Shown here: piece by piece, positions 14,625 to 20,267 of the stretch
How the letters are laid out: each line of letters begins with the position of its first letter
How positions within the stretch are numbered: the stretch's first letter is position 1
Source: UBA12026 sp035291405
GTDB taxonomy: Bacteria; Patescibacteriota; Microgenomatia; UBA8517
Direction: 5' to 3'
DNA length: 20,267 nt
Assembly (NCBI GenBank): GCA_035291405.1
Contig: DATDSD010000057.1
Location: 1 to 20,267 of the forward strand
Position numbers and translations under genes: made by a program
The notes under the pieces: model-generated
What the model saw: only the letters and a program-made list of their open reading frames with translations
Database searches by the model: none
What the model was told of the DNA's origin: nothing

Positions 14625-14981
14625 ATGGAATATACATTTGATACAAACGATAGGCCATTTAAAGCGATTAAAGCCAGAACTAAAAAAGTTGAAGGCAGAA
14701 CAAATGTAGATCACGACAAAACTCCATATGATGAATTCATAGCCGGTGATACCATAAACTTAATAAACAATCTTACGAACGAAACTCTGAAAGTAAAAGT
14801 GATCTTTATTCATCATTATCCGACAGTTCAAGAGATGTTGGAAAAAGAAGGACCAGAAAATGTTCTGTCGAGTGAGCCAAAGACGATCGAGCACGGAATT
14901 CAAGCTTACAATGCAATTAACGGTTATGAAGAGGGAATAAAGAAATATGGAATTTATGCAATAGGACTAGAATTATTATAA
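14625..14981 (+). CDS. ASCH-domain protein
   Basis: A 118-residue protein matching the ASCH/PUA-like pattern. It opens RPFKAIKARTKKVEGRTN (family G-x-K-x-x-E-x-R region), followed by EFIAGDTINLINN (the GD-x-I strand), LKVKVIFIHHYPTVQEMLEKEGPENVL (the Y-x-s-x-x-e-m-l helix) and the closing strand YGIYAIGLELL. ASCH proteins bind RNA or modified nucleotides; some hydrolyse N4-acetylcytidine. Its exact role is unknown. No promoter or Shine-Dalgarno was found directly before the ATG, so it is probably expressed from the upstream gene's promoter. It converges on the 65-residue membrane protein 58 bases away. Confidence 0.8.
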   Translation: MEYTFDTNDRPFKAIKARTKKVEGRTNVDHDKTPYDEFIAGDTINLINNLTNETLKVKVIFIHHYPTVQEMLEKEGPENVLSSEPKTIEHGIQAYNAINGYEEGIKKYGIYAIGLELL

Positions 14982-15035
14982 GGATAAAGCTGTCCTGGAT
15001 CGTACTGCTCAGCAGAGACGGGTATGAATGAAGTG

Positions 15036-15057
15036 TTTACTAAGGTAAAGTCTTTTT
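15036..15057 (+). terminator. Weak terminator after the ASCH gene
   Basis: TTTAC (15036-15040) and GTAAA (15045-15049) form a short stem with a four-base loop, followed by GTCTTTTT. It lies about 55 bases after the ASCH stop and overlaps the end of the convergent gene. The stem is short and AT-rich, so confidence is low. Confidence 0.3.
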
Positions 15058-15237
15058 AGTAATGAAGAGTTTGTACACAATATAAAAAACGATATCTGCC
15101 AAAATGGCTGTAATCAAAATCAAAAATTCGTTGGCATCACATTTCCCCATACCCATTAAGGCCATCACTAATATTGGGATAGCAATGAGAAGCAGAACTA
15201 AAATTGCTTTCCGTACAATTAGACTGCTTTTATTCAT
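15040..15237 (-). CDS. Two-helix small membrane protein
   Basis: A 65-residue protein with a basic N-terminus (MNKSSLIVRKA), a first hydrophobic helix (about 11-30, AILVLLLIAIPILVMALMGM), a short loop GKCDANE, a second helix (about 37-56, FLILITAILADIVFYIVYKLF) and a basic tail ITKKTLP. Both ends are predicted cytoplasmic. An AGGTGGTGA Shine-Dalgarno lies eight bases before the ATG, making this a well-supported small gene. It starts 30 bases after the Gln-rich secreted protein gene and is probably cotranscribed with it. No family is recognised. Confidence 0.75.
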   Translation of the reverse strand: MNKSSLIVRKAILVLLLIAIPILVMALMGMGKCDANEFLILITAILADIVFYIVYKLFITKKTLP

Positions 15238-15267
15238 CTATCTCACCACCTTTTAAAAAACACTGGT

Positions 15268-15894
15268 TTATTTGTAAAACAATTTTACAAGCCAACCTAA
15301 AAGGCTTCCAATACTTTCTTCAGCTTCAATTTGTTCTTCTAAACTTGTATTTTGCTCGGTTAATGCTAGTACAGCTTCCTGCAGTTGAGTTTCGTCAGCT
15401 TGATTGGTCACCTGATTTTGTAATTCAGTCAATAGTTTAATTCTCAATCTGTTTTGTTCCAATTGCTGTTTCAGATTATTAATTGCTCCATAATCTGTAC
15501 CGAAAAGTTTTTTCATAAAGCCAGATTTGGATTCAAGCTTGTTTAACTCTGCTTGAATTTGAGTTTGGGCTTGAACTTGTTCTTGGGCAATAGTTCTAAT
15601 CTGATTTACCAAATCCTGGTTGAATCCTTCCATGTCCATTAGTTGCTGCATTTGCTGAGTAGCAACTTGCAATTGCGTTTCTTCCCCTTGGTTTTGGGTG
15701 GTTACTTGATTTTGATTTTGAACTTGATTCCCACTTGGTAAAGGAGAACCGGTATTGTTTGCTGGATCTTGAATTCTATCCTGTTGTTGAACCTGTTGAC
15801 CTGTTTGTGCTCCTGCTCCATTATTGGCAGCGTAAGCATTTGTCACCAAACCAAAGACGACAAATACAGGAATTACATATAATAATTTTTTCAT
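15268..15894 (-). CDS. Secreted Gln-rich coiled-coil protein
   Basis: A 208-residue exported protein with signal peptide MKKLLYVIPVFVVFGLVTNAYA and likely cleavage after A22. A low-complexity Gln/Asn segment follows (about 23-75, with repeated QNQ and QVQ units). Two long helical Gln-rich segments (about 76-125 and 138-192) have heptad-like spacing consistent with coiled coils. Between them lies a conserved-looking hinge, KSGFMKKLFGTDYGAINNLKQQ. The C-terminus SIGSLLGWLVKLFYK is amphipathic and could contact a membrane or partner. From memory, similar proteins occur widely in Patescibacteria, but I know no assigned function. The leader has an almost perfect AAGGAGGTGAT Shine-Dalgarno, suggesting high expression. 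It heads a two-gene operon. Confidence 0.8.
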   Translation of the reverse strand: MKKLLYVIPVFVVFGLVTNAYAANNGAGAQTGQQVQQQDRIQDPANNTGSPLPSGNQVQNQNQVTTQNQGEETQLQVATQQMQQLMDMEGFNQDLVNQIRTIAQEQVQAQTQIQAELNKLESKSGFMKKLFGTDYGAINNLKQQLEQNRLRIKLLTELQNQVTNQADETQLQEAVLALTEQNTSLEEQIEAEESIGSLLGWLVKLFYK

Positions 15895-15899
15895 TTAGT

Positions 15900-15934
15900 T
15901 ATCACCTCCTTTTTGTTTACCTTACATCATTATA
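15900..15934 (-). promoter_or_regulatory. Promoter and strong ribosome binding site of the Gln-rich protein
   Basis: Minus-strand TATAAT (15929-15934) predicts a leader of about 28 bases. This contains AAGGAGGTGAT, complementary to the 16S rRNA 3' end, with the last G of AGGAGG ten bases before the ATG. No clear -35. Confidence 0.65.
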
Positions 15935-15982
15935 CACAGATTGGGGCTGTTGATATTATTCTTGTGTTAAACTGATTATGCA

Positions 15983-16984
15983 ATGAAAGAAGTTTATAAA
16001 AGTATCCTGTATATCCTCATTTTCGGAGTTGTTCTGGCAGTTTTATATTTTTTTGTTCCCTCATCGGTAAAGAACCTTAATAGAAGGATTAATCAATCCG
16101 ATCCAACCAAACAGGATGCTGCCAGATTAAATTTATTTAAGGAATACGGTGATTTTATGAACCGCAACCTACCGGAAAAAATTCCTGCCTTGTATTTTTA
16201 TTGGTATTCAAATCAAAGGAAAATGTCAGATTTACGGGTTAAACAGGCTATTGAGAAAATAAAAAACACTAATTCGGGAAACAATGAGATTAAAATCTGG
16301 AGTCTTCTTAATATGGGAGTTGTTATCAAAACTAAAGAAAAAACTATAGCAATCGATACCGCAAATCTACCTTTCTCTCAAGCACATAATGAACTTGTCG
16401 ATGTCGTTGATATTTTTCTGGTTACTCATGCGGACGGCGATCATTTTGATTCAACACTTCTTAAAAAAGCTTTAGACAAAAACAAAGAAGTTGTTTTTCT
16501 TGAAGGAATATACGGCCCCGAAGGTAAGTCTAAAAGTATAAGTCTTATAAGTGGCGAGGTGAAAAATGTCGATGATATTAAAATAACAGCTTATCAGACG
16601 GACCATAGGGGGGACGGTAACTTTAATGATACATGCGCATGGTTTGTGATAGAAACTGAAGATTTTAAATTGCTTCATACCGGGGATGGACGGGATTTTA
16701 AAAACAAAGAAGAATCTCAAAAGGTCTATGCTATGAAAGATTTTGATATTTTATTAGGAAATAGCAATACAGGCAGTACACTTCACCCCTACAACATCAG
16801 AGATCTTAAGCCTAAAATATTAATCCCTCTTCACTTGTTTAAATTCATGCATGGCGATGATCTTTATCGGGAAAGTACAATAGAGTTAGTTTCGGAAGCT
16901 TATGCCAGATACAACAAAGATTTGCAGGGGATCGAAAAGGTGTTTTTGCTTCCTGGGGAAAGTTATACATATTTTCGAAAGTAA
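15983..16984 (+). CDS. Membrane-anchored metallo-beta-lactamase-fold hydrolase
   Basis: A 333-residue protein with a single N-terminal hydrophobic anchor (about 7-26, SILYILIFGVVLAVLYFFVP) and a large extracytoplasmic domain of the metallo-beta-lactamase fold. The metal motif is H149-A-D151-G-D153-H154, i.e. HxDxDH with aspartate in place of the second histidine, as also seen in ComEC-type domains. Further ligands are likely H208 in TDHRGDG, D235 in LHTGDGRDF and H284 in LIPLHLF. Residues 30-100 between anchor and fold are helical and charged. The substrate is unknown; nucleic acid, lipid or phosphodiester targets are all possible. It is divergent from the Gln-rich gene, with no Shine-Dalgarno. 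Confidence 0.85.
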   Translation: MKEVYKSILYILIFGVVLAVLYFFVPSSVKNLNRRINQSDPTKQDAARLNLFKEYGDFMNRNLPEKIPALYFYWYSNQRKMSDLRVKQAIEKIKNTNSGNNEIKIWSLLNMGVVIKTKEKTIAIDTANLPFSQAHNELVDVVDIFLVTHADGDHFDSTLLKKALDKNKEVVFLEGIYGPEGKSKSISLISGEVKNVDDIKITAYQTDHRGDGNFNDTCAWFVIETEDFKLLHTGDGRDFKNKEESQKVYAMKDFDILLGNSNTGSTLHPYNIRDLKPKILIPLHLFKFMHGDDLYRESTIELVSEAYARYNKDLQGIEKVFLLPGESYTYFRK

Positions 16985-17212
16985 TTATCACCTCCATTTG
17001 TTAGACATTACAAAATACTCTTTTTATACTGTCTCACTTGTCTTATTTAGCCTTGATGTGGGGCAATTAATTTACCGAGCCTTAAGAACTGAAAGACTCA
17101 AACTCGTATACTCAACTAGAAATCTAACTACGAGAATTGGGAATAAGATCTGGATTCCAAGTTGGCTTCTTCAAGTTTTGTAAGTAAGTTGTTTTAAGAA
17201 AAGAGATAGAAA
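16985..17212. other. 228-base intergenic region with an isolated antisense Shine-Dalgarno-like site
   Basis: No convincing gene was found between the MBL-fold gene and the three-helix membrane protein. On the minus strand, just past the MBL stop, the sequence reads GGAGGTGATAATTA (about 16983-16996). It resembles the ribosome binding site of the Gln-rich gene but no credible gene follows. The middle of the region is of more balanced composition than its surroundings; no tRNA fold or terminator could be built. Confidence 0.4.
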
Positions 17213-17761
17213 CTATTTGTTTTTAATATATCTGTTACCCTGACCGTTTTGTAAATTACCTTTATCCTGATTGTTTGGGGTAATATTCTCTTGGCTTTCA
17301 ATTCTTTGGTAAAACTTTCTCATCATACCTCTTCTTGCCCAAATATCATTTAAACCCAACTGATCAATTAAAAATGCTGCGACAATCATTGAAAGAATAA
17401 AACCAACAATGATAACAACAAAATTTTTTTTGTATGAAAAATCGTATTTCTTTAAAAACCATATTCCGATAATAACTCCCAGTATCGCCAATAAAGGTAT
17501 CCACAAAGGGAAACTTTCAAGCATTGTCTCGATTCTCCATTGACCCATCGGACCATGTTTGCGAAGTAGAAACATCATGATGTTGATTAAAAACACGGAT
17601 ACAACACTTAATGCTGCAATTCCGAAGATTGAAAAGACAGAGCCCAGAACAAAATACCACTTTGGTTTCATGACAATTTGACCTGAAGTTACTTTTGACA
17701 TAACCTCTTTTTCCAGATCAACCTTTTTATGTTCTTTTGATGTTATTTTTTTGTTTGACAT
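17213..17761 (-). CDS. Three-helix membrane protein, candidate ECF anti-sigma/regulator
   Basis: A 182-residue protein with a charged cytoplasmic N-terminus (about 1-33, SNKKITSKEHKKVDLEKEVMSKV). Three hydrophobic helices follow (about 36-66, 85-107 and 113-133), with KKYDFSYKKNF between helices two and three, then an Asn/Gln-rich C-terminal tail (about 155-182). Its start overlaps the end of the ECF sigma gene by 19 bases, so the two are translationally coupled. By position this is where a membrane anti-sigma factor would lie. It shows no recognisable zinc anti-sigma motif (HxxxCxxC), so that role is inferred from context only. I believe similar proteins occur in other Patescibacteria. Confidence 0.75.
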   Translation of the reverse strand: MSNKKITSKEHKKVDLEKEVMSKVTSGQIVMKPKWYFVLGSVFSIFGIAALSVVSVFLINIMMFLLRKHGPMGQWRIETMLESFPLWIPLLAILGVIIGIWFLKKYDFSYKKNFVVIIVGFILSMIVAAFLIDQLGLNDIWARRGMMRKFYQRIESQENITPNNQDKGNLQNGQGNRYIKNK

Positions 17762-18288
17762 ATTTTTTTCATTAAAGCCTTAGATCGATTAATTCTTGTT
17801 CCTACCGTACCTATTGGAATTCTTAAAATATCACTTATTTCTTCATACGATTTCTCTTCCAGATAATACAACGATAGTGGCTCTTTATAAATAACTGGCA
17901 TCTTGTCTAGACAATTGTGTGTATGATTTTCTAATTCTTTTTTAATAAAATCATCCTCAATGTCTACCCCACTGTCAAAATCCTTTTCTTCATATAAAGA
18001 AACTTGTTTTTTTTGTTTCTTGACTATGTTCATTGTTTCGTTATGAACAATTCTATAAATCCAGCTGCTAAAAAATTTTTTTGTATCAAAGCCTTTTAAA
18101 TTTACATAGGCTTTAATAAATGATTCCTGAACTATATCAGCCGCGTTATGTTCATCACCTATTAAATAATTCGCATATCTTAGTAGTTTGTCCTGATAAC
18201 GTTTAATGACATGGACATAAAGTTCCTTGTCTTTTTTGCAAACCATCTCTATTATTTTTTCGTCCGATAATTTTGATATATCCTTCAT
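17743..18288 (-). CDS. ECF-family RNA polymerase sigma factor
   Basis: A 181-residue sigma-70 family protein with only regions 2 and 4. Region 2 includes YQDKLLRYANYLIGDEHNAADIVQESFIKAYVNLKGFDTKKFFSSWIYRIVHNETMN (about 31-87), the core-binding and -10-recognition segment. An acidic linker follows (about 98-125). Region 4 carries the helix-turn-helix YLEEKSYEEISDILRIPIGTVGTRINRSKALMKK (about 142-176) for -35 recognition. It would redirect RNA polymerase to a small regulon, probably envelope-related given its neighbours. A TAAAAT box lies eight bases before the ATG. The downstream membrane gene overlaps it by 19 bases, and the secreted-protein gene lies just upstream on the same strand, separated by a terminator. 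Confidence 0.93.
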   Translation of the reverse strand: MKDISKLSDEKIIEMVCKKDKELYVHVIKRYQDKLLRYANYLIGDEHNAADIVQESFIKAYVNLKGFDTKKFFSSWIYRIVHNETMNIVKKQKKQVSLYEEKDFDSGVDIEDDFIKKELENHTHNCLDKMPVIYKEPLSLYYLEEKSYEEISDILRIPIGTVGTRINRSKALMKKICQTKK

Positions 18289-18296
18289 TATTTTCT

Positions 18297-18302
18297 ATTT
18301 TA
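18297..18302 (-). promoter_or_regulatory. Putative -10 box of the ECF sigma gene
   Basis: Minus-strand TAAAAT ends eight bases before the ATG at 18288. An overlapping TATACT five bases upstream is an alternative. No Shine-Dalgarno lies in between. Confidence 0.4.
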
Positions 18303-18341
18303 GTATAAATCCCACACATATATTTTTCTTCTTTGTTTCCA

Positions 18342-18380
18342 TTACCAAAACCCCACTTTTATTAAGGTGGGGCTTGGTAA
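18342..18380 (-). terminator. Intrinsic terminator of the small secreted-protein gene
   Basis: CCCCAC (18351-18356) pairs with GTGGGG (18367-18372) and is enclosed by TTACCAA/TTGGTAA arms. On the minus strand the GC stem is followed directly by TTTT. It lies 14 bases past the secreted-protein stop and 54 bases before the ECF sigma ATG, making it the clearest terminator in the window. Confidence 0.75.
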
Positions 18381-18393
18381 TTACTCTTGATCT

Positions 18394-18765
18394 TTAGCGG
18401 TTAGCATTTCTGCCAAACCCAGATCTTTGTCCTGAACCATCCCTTAGACCTAGTCCAAGTTCGGTTCTTACTTTACCCGCTTCGTCGGTTTTACCATCAA
18501 GCATTAATTTATGCATTTCGGTAAACCTAGCGAAATTGCCTTCGTTTATTACTTGGGTAACTCTGCCACGTCCTGACATTAAGTTTTTCCAGGCATTGTA
18601 ATCCATATTATCAAATGCTTTAGTCATAGCCTCATGCCTTTCAGCTGTATAGTTAGGACCTTGAACATTAGGATCACCTCTGTATGCAAAAGCGCTTGAT
18701 GTGGTAGCAAATAATGCTCCTGCTCCAATTGCTATTGTAGATAATGTTAAAATTGTTTTATTCAT
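18394..18765 (-). CDS. Small secreted helical protein, unknown function
   Basis: A 123-residue exported protein with signal peptide MNKTILTLSTIAIGAGALFATTSSAFA and likely cleavage before YRGDP. The mature part (about 96 residues) is helical, with YTAERHEAMTKAFDNMDYNAWKNLMSGRGRVTQVINEGNFARFTEMHKLMLDGKTDEAGKVRTELGLG. It is rich in His, Met, Asn and Arg and has no cysteine, and ends in a Gly/Arg tail. The helical hairpin style recalls Spy/CpxP/CnrX periplasmic sensors, but no LTxxQ motif is present. The start was chosen for the signal peptide and a GGGGGGTGA Shine-Dalgarno ten bases upstream; ATGs at 18771 and 18786 are in frame. The latter would place the Shine-Dalgarno inside the gene. Confidence 0.8.
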   Translation of the reverse strand: MNKTILTLSTIAIGAGALFATTSSAFAYRGDPNVQGPNYTAERHEAMTKAFDNMDYNAWKNLMSGRGRVTQVINEGNFARFTEMHKLMLDGKTDEAGKVRTELGLGLRDGSGQRSGFGRNANR

Positions 18766-18809
18766 ATTCATTTCACCCCCCTTCATTTCTATCTACATGT
18801 AATACAAAC

Positions 18810-18828
18810 GAAAGTGAAATTTTCTTTC
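18810..18828 (-). promoter_or_regulatory. Inverted repeat upstream of the secreted-protein gene
   Basis: GAAAG (18810-18814) and CTTTC (18824-18828) are inverted arms about 45 bases before the ATG, with a nested TGAAA/TTTCA. It could be an operator or part of a non-standard promoter read by the adjacent ECF sigma. No good sigma-70 -35/-10 pair is seen here. Confidence 0.35.
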
Positions 18829-18839
18829 AAGCAAAATGA

Positions 18840-20090
18840 TTAACCAAACATTAAAAGTTCGGGTTTAAACAGAAGCAAGATTCCGATTATAAACATCAAT
18901 ATTCCACCGACAAGATGGGAAAACCGTGAATATCTACTTTGGATTCCAGTCGCCTGAAGAGTAAACATGGCAGTAAAAAAGATAAAAAGATCATCCAACA
19001 TAAATATCAAGATATATAAACCTAGATATCCGTAATACTGCCAAGTGTTTAGCTCAGACAAACTTAATATCTGAGTATAAATTGCAGGCAAGCCTGCAGA
19101 ACAAATAAGCTCAACCATATTAACGGCAAAGGCTAAAATTATTATTCCACCCAAAGCCAACAAAAATTCTTTTCTTTGTGTTATAACTTTTATTTTTTCA
19201 AATATCTTTTGCCTTTTTTCATCTCCCATTACATTACAACCACCGGATTTATTTTTAATAAAATCGTATAAATAATATCCTCCCGCTCCAATTGCCAGAA
19301 TTCCAATTAAAATCCGAACCCAAACAATAAACCCTAAGAATAAAAACAGATTAAGCCATGCTGAAAGAAAAAGAAAGTAAACAAAAGCAGAAGAAACTAT
19401 AAAAGCACCCCCCAAGATAAACATTCTTTTGCGATCCTTCATTCCCAACAAAAGACTTATCAAGAACAAAAGTGTCCACATGGCACAAGGATTAAAACCA
19501 TCCATAGCGGCTATAATAATTGTCAAAACAGGAAGAGAAACATCTTTTGTGCTTATTTTTCCTAAAATTGGCACTTTAATTTCTTCAGGAATATTTTTGA
19601 AATCATCATCTTTTTCCAAAACAGTAGAAGGGGTATCTGTTGATGTGGAAATTGATGTCTCCTTTTCTGTTGAGTCAACAACATTATTGTTCGGATTGAT
19701 AATTTTATCTACCAAATCAGGATACCCATCTTCTTTTGCCTTTTCAATAAGTTTTATTATTTCTTTACCCGTTGTTTCATCGTCCAGATAACCCACAAAA
19801 TGTGAATTACCAATAATTGTAATTGGTACCCCTCCTGTTCTGATATCTAATCCCTCACCTATCTTTTGCAACAATAAATAATTTTCCGACAAACTCACTT
19901 CATAATCATGAACTACTAAATCAGGGTATTTAGGTGCCAACCTCTCTAGAAATGTCTTTTCTCTTGCACAATGAGGACAAGATTTGGACCAGAAGAAATA
20001 AAGGTTTACTTTGCTTTCCTGTGCTGACACAAGTTGAGGTATAAAAAAAAGAAAAACAATAAATAAAAGAGTGGCTATTTTTTTAAACAT
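18840..20090 (-). CDS. Thioredoxin-CcdA/DsbD-like fusion: membrane thiol-disulfide transporter
   Basis: A 416-residue exported and membrane protein. The signal peptide MFKKIATLLFIVFLFFIPQLVSA is followed by a thioredoxin/glutaredoxin-like domain (about 27-118) with active site C38-P-H-C41 and cis-proline P89 in GGVPITII. A Ser/Thr/Asp-rich linker (about 136-166) leads to a DsbD/CcdA-type membrane domain of about six helices. This has paired cysteines C202 in GFNPCAMW and C330 in VELICSAGLP. It would carry electrons from cytoplasmic thioredoxin across the membrane to its own outer domain, keeping exported thiols reduced or isomerised. An extra cysteine, C285, sits in a loop. It starts three bases after another thioredoxin-fold gene, forming an operon. 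Confidence 0.9.
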   Translation of the reverse strand: MFKKIATLLFIVFLFFIPQLVSAQESKVNLYFFWSKSCPHCAREKTFLERLAPKYPDLVVHDYEVSLSENYLLLQKIGEGLDIRTGGVPITIIGNSHFVGYLDDETTGKEIIKLIEKAKEDGYPDLVDKIINPNNNVVDSTEKETSISTSTDTPSTVLEKDDDFKNIPEEIKVPILGKISTKDVSLPVLTIIIAAMDGFNPCAMWTLLFLISLLLGMKDRKRMFILGGAFIVSSAFVYFLFLSAWLNLFLFLGFIVWVRILIGILAIGAGGYYLYDFIKNKSGGCNVMGDEKRQKIFEKIKVITQRKEFLLALGGIIILAFAVNMVELICSAGLPAIYTQILSLSELNTWQYYGYLGLYILIFMLDDLFIFFTAMFTLQATGIQSRYSRFSHLVGGILMFIIGILLLFKPELLMFG

Positions 20091-20093
20091 AAT

Positions 20094-20267
20094 CTACAAA
20101 TCTCTATTTTCTTCAATTATTCTTAAAAGCTCTTTCTTTTCAATTTCACCCGAAAGTCTTAGTATTTCATTTTCCTTACTATCCAAAAATATAAATACTG
20201 GAAGCTTTCCACTCTCAATATTATATTTCTCTATCTTTTCTTTATCATTATCAAAATCAAAATACTC
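20094..20267 (-). CDS. Thioredoxin-fold protein, C-terminal fragment (runs off right edge)
   Basis: The last 57 residues before a TAG stop read EYFDFDNDKEKIEKYNIESG and continue KLPVFIFLDSKENEILRLSGEIEKKELLRIIEENRDL. The pattern helix, LPVFIFLD (cis-proline strand), beta hairpin around KENEI, then GEIEKKELLRIIEE is the C-terminal half of a thioredoxin fold. The active-site half lies beyond the window, so cysteines cannot be checked. The stop is three bases before the start codon of the thioredoxin-CcdA fusion, so the two are an operon and likely redox partners. Confidence 0.75.
   Translation of the reverse strand, partial: EYFDFDNDKEKIEKYNIESGKLPVFIFLDSKENEILRLSGEIEKKELLRIIEENRDL

Noticed and set aside
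16902..17183. 93-codon open frame on the plus strand crossing the MBL-fold stop
   Set aside because: It is in a different frame from the MBL-fold gene for its first third and its later residues match no family I know. A tRNA-like reading of 17050-17170 was tried and no cloverleaf could be formed.
1..20267. Search for CRISPR arrays, insertion sequences, integrases and toxin-antitoxin pairs
   Set aside because: No regularly spaced repeats, transposase or integrase domains or typical toxin-antitoxin pairs were seen; the few inverted repeats are short and isolated.

Overview
This is a compact, AT-rich bacterial chromosome segment. It most likely comes from the Candidate Phyla Radiation (Patescibacteria), with a Microgenomates-like lineage as the best guess. 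The evidence is a class I (archaeal-type) lysyl-tRNA synthetase in a bacterial setting, very short intergenic gaps with several shared stop codons, small exported proteins of kinds I associate with Patescibacteria, and the ABC exporter and prepilin types. The phylum is an inference from gene content; no rRNA gene is present.

Layout. At the left edge is the N-terminus of SecA (minus), then a spermidine-synthase-like Rossmann protein (minus), then rarA (plus). Next come serS and a 70-residue unknown (minus), divergent from a 77-residue four-cysteine unknown (plus). A greA-lysK-HD hydrolase cluster follows (minus), then tRNA-Glu(CUC). From about 6.8 to 9.3 kb is a three-gene ABC-2 exporter operon (minus), followed by a PAP2 phosphatase-lon pair (minus). 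Divergent from it are dgkA and a GTG-started, cysteine-rich prepilin (plus). An M14-like metallopeptidase (minus), tRNA-Gln(CUG), a flavin split-barrel protein and an ASCH protein (plus) lead into the right third.

The right third is mostly envelope biology. It holds a two-helix membrane peptide and a Gln-rich secreted coiled-coil protein (minus, both with strong Shine-Dalgarno sites), a membrane-anchored metallo-beta-lactamase-fold protein (plus), an ECF sigma factor with an overlapping three-helix membrane protein (minus), and a small secreted protein with its own terminator (minus). It ends with a thioredoxin-CcdA-like fusion, preceded in the same operon by the C-terminus of another thioredoxin-fold protein that runs off the window.

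How the parts relate. Housekeeping genes (translation, transcription elongation, replication-fork repair, proteolysis, secretion) alternate with envelope functions. SecA would export the signal-peptide proteins. PAP2 and DgkA could together recycle undecaprenyl phosphate. The thioredoxin/CcdA pair could service disulfides in exported proteins such as the 14-cysteine prepilin. The ECF sigma, membrane protein and secreted protein look like an envelope-sensing module, which is the best candidate for an undescribed system here.

A recurring regulatory pattern is a -10-like hexamer only 6 to 10 bases before the start codon, implying leaderless mRNAs for many genes. True Shine-Dalgarno leaders are confined to greA and the small exported or membrane proteins. 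This pattern was used to correct several start codons (rarA, serS, lysK).
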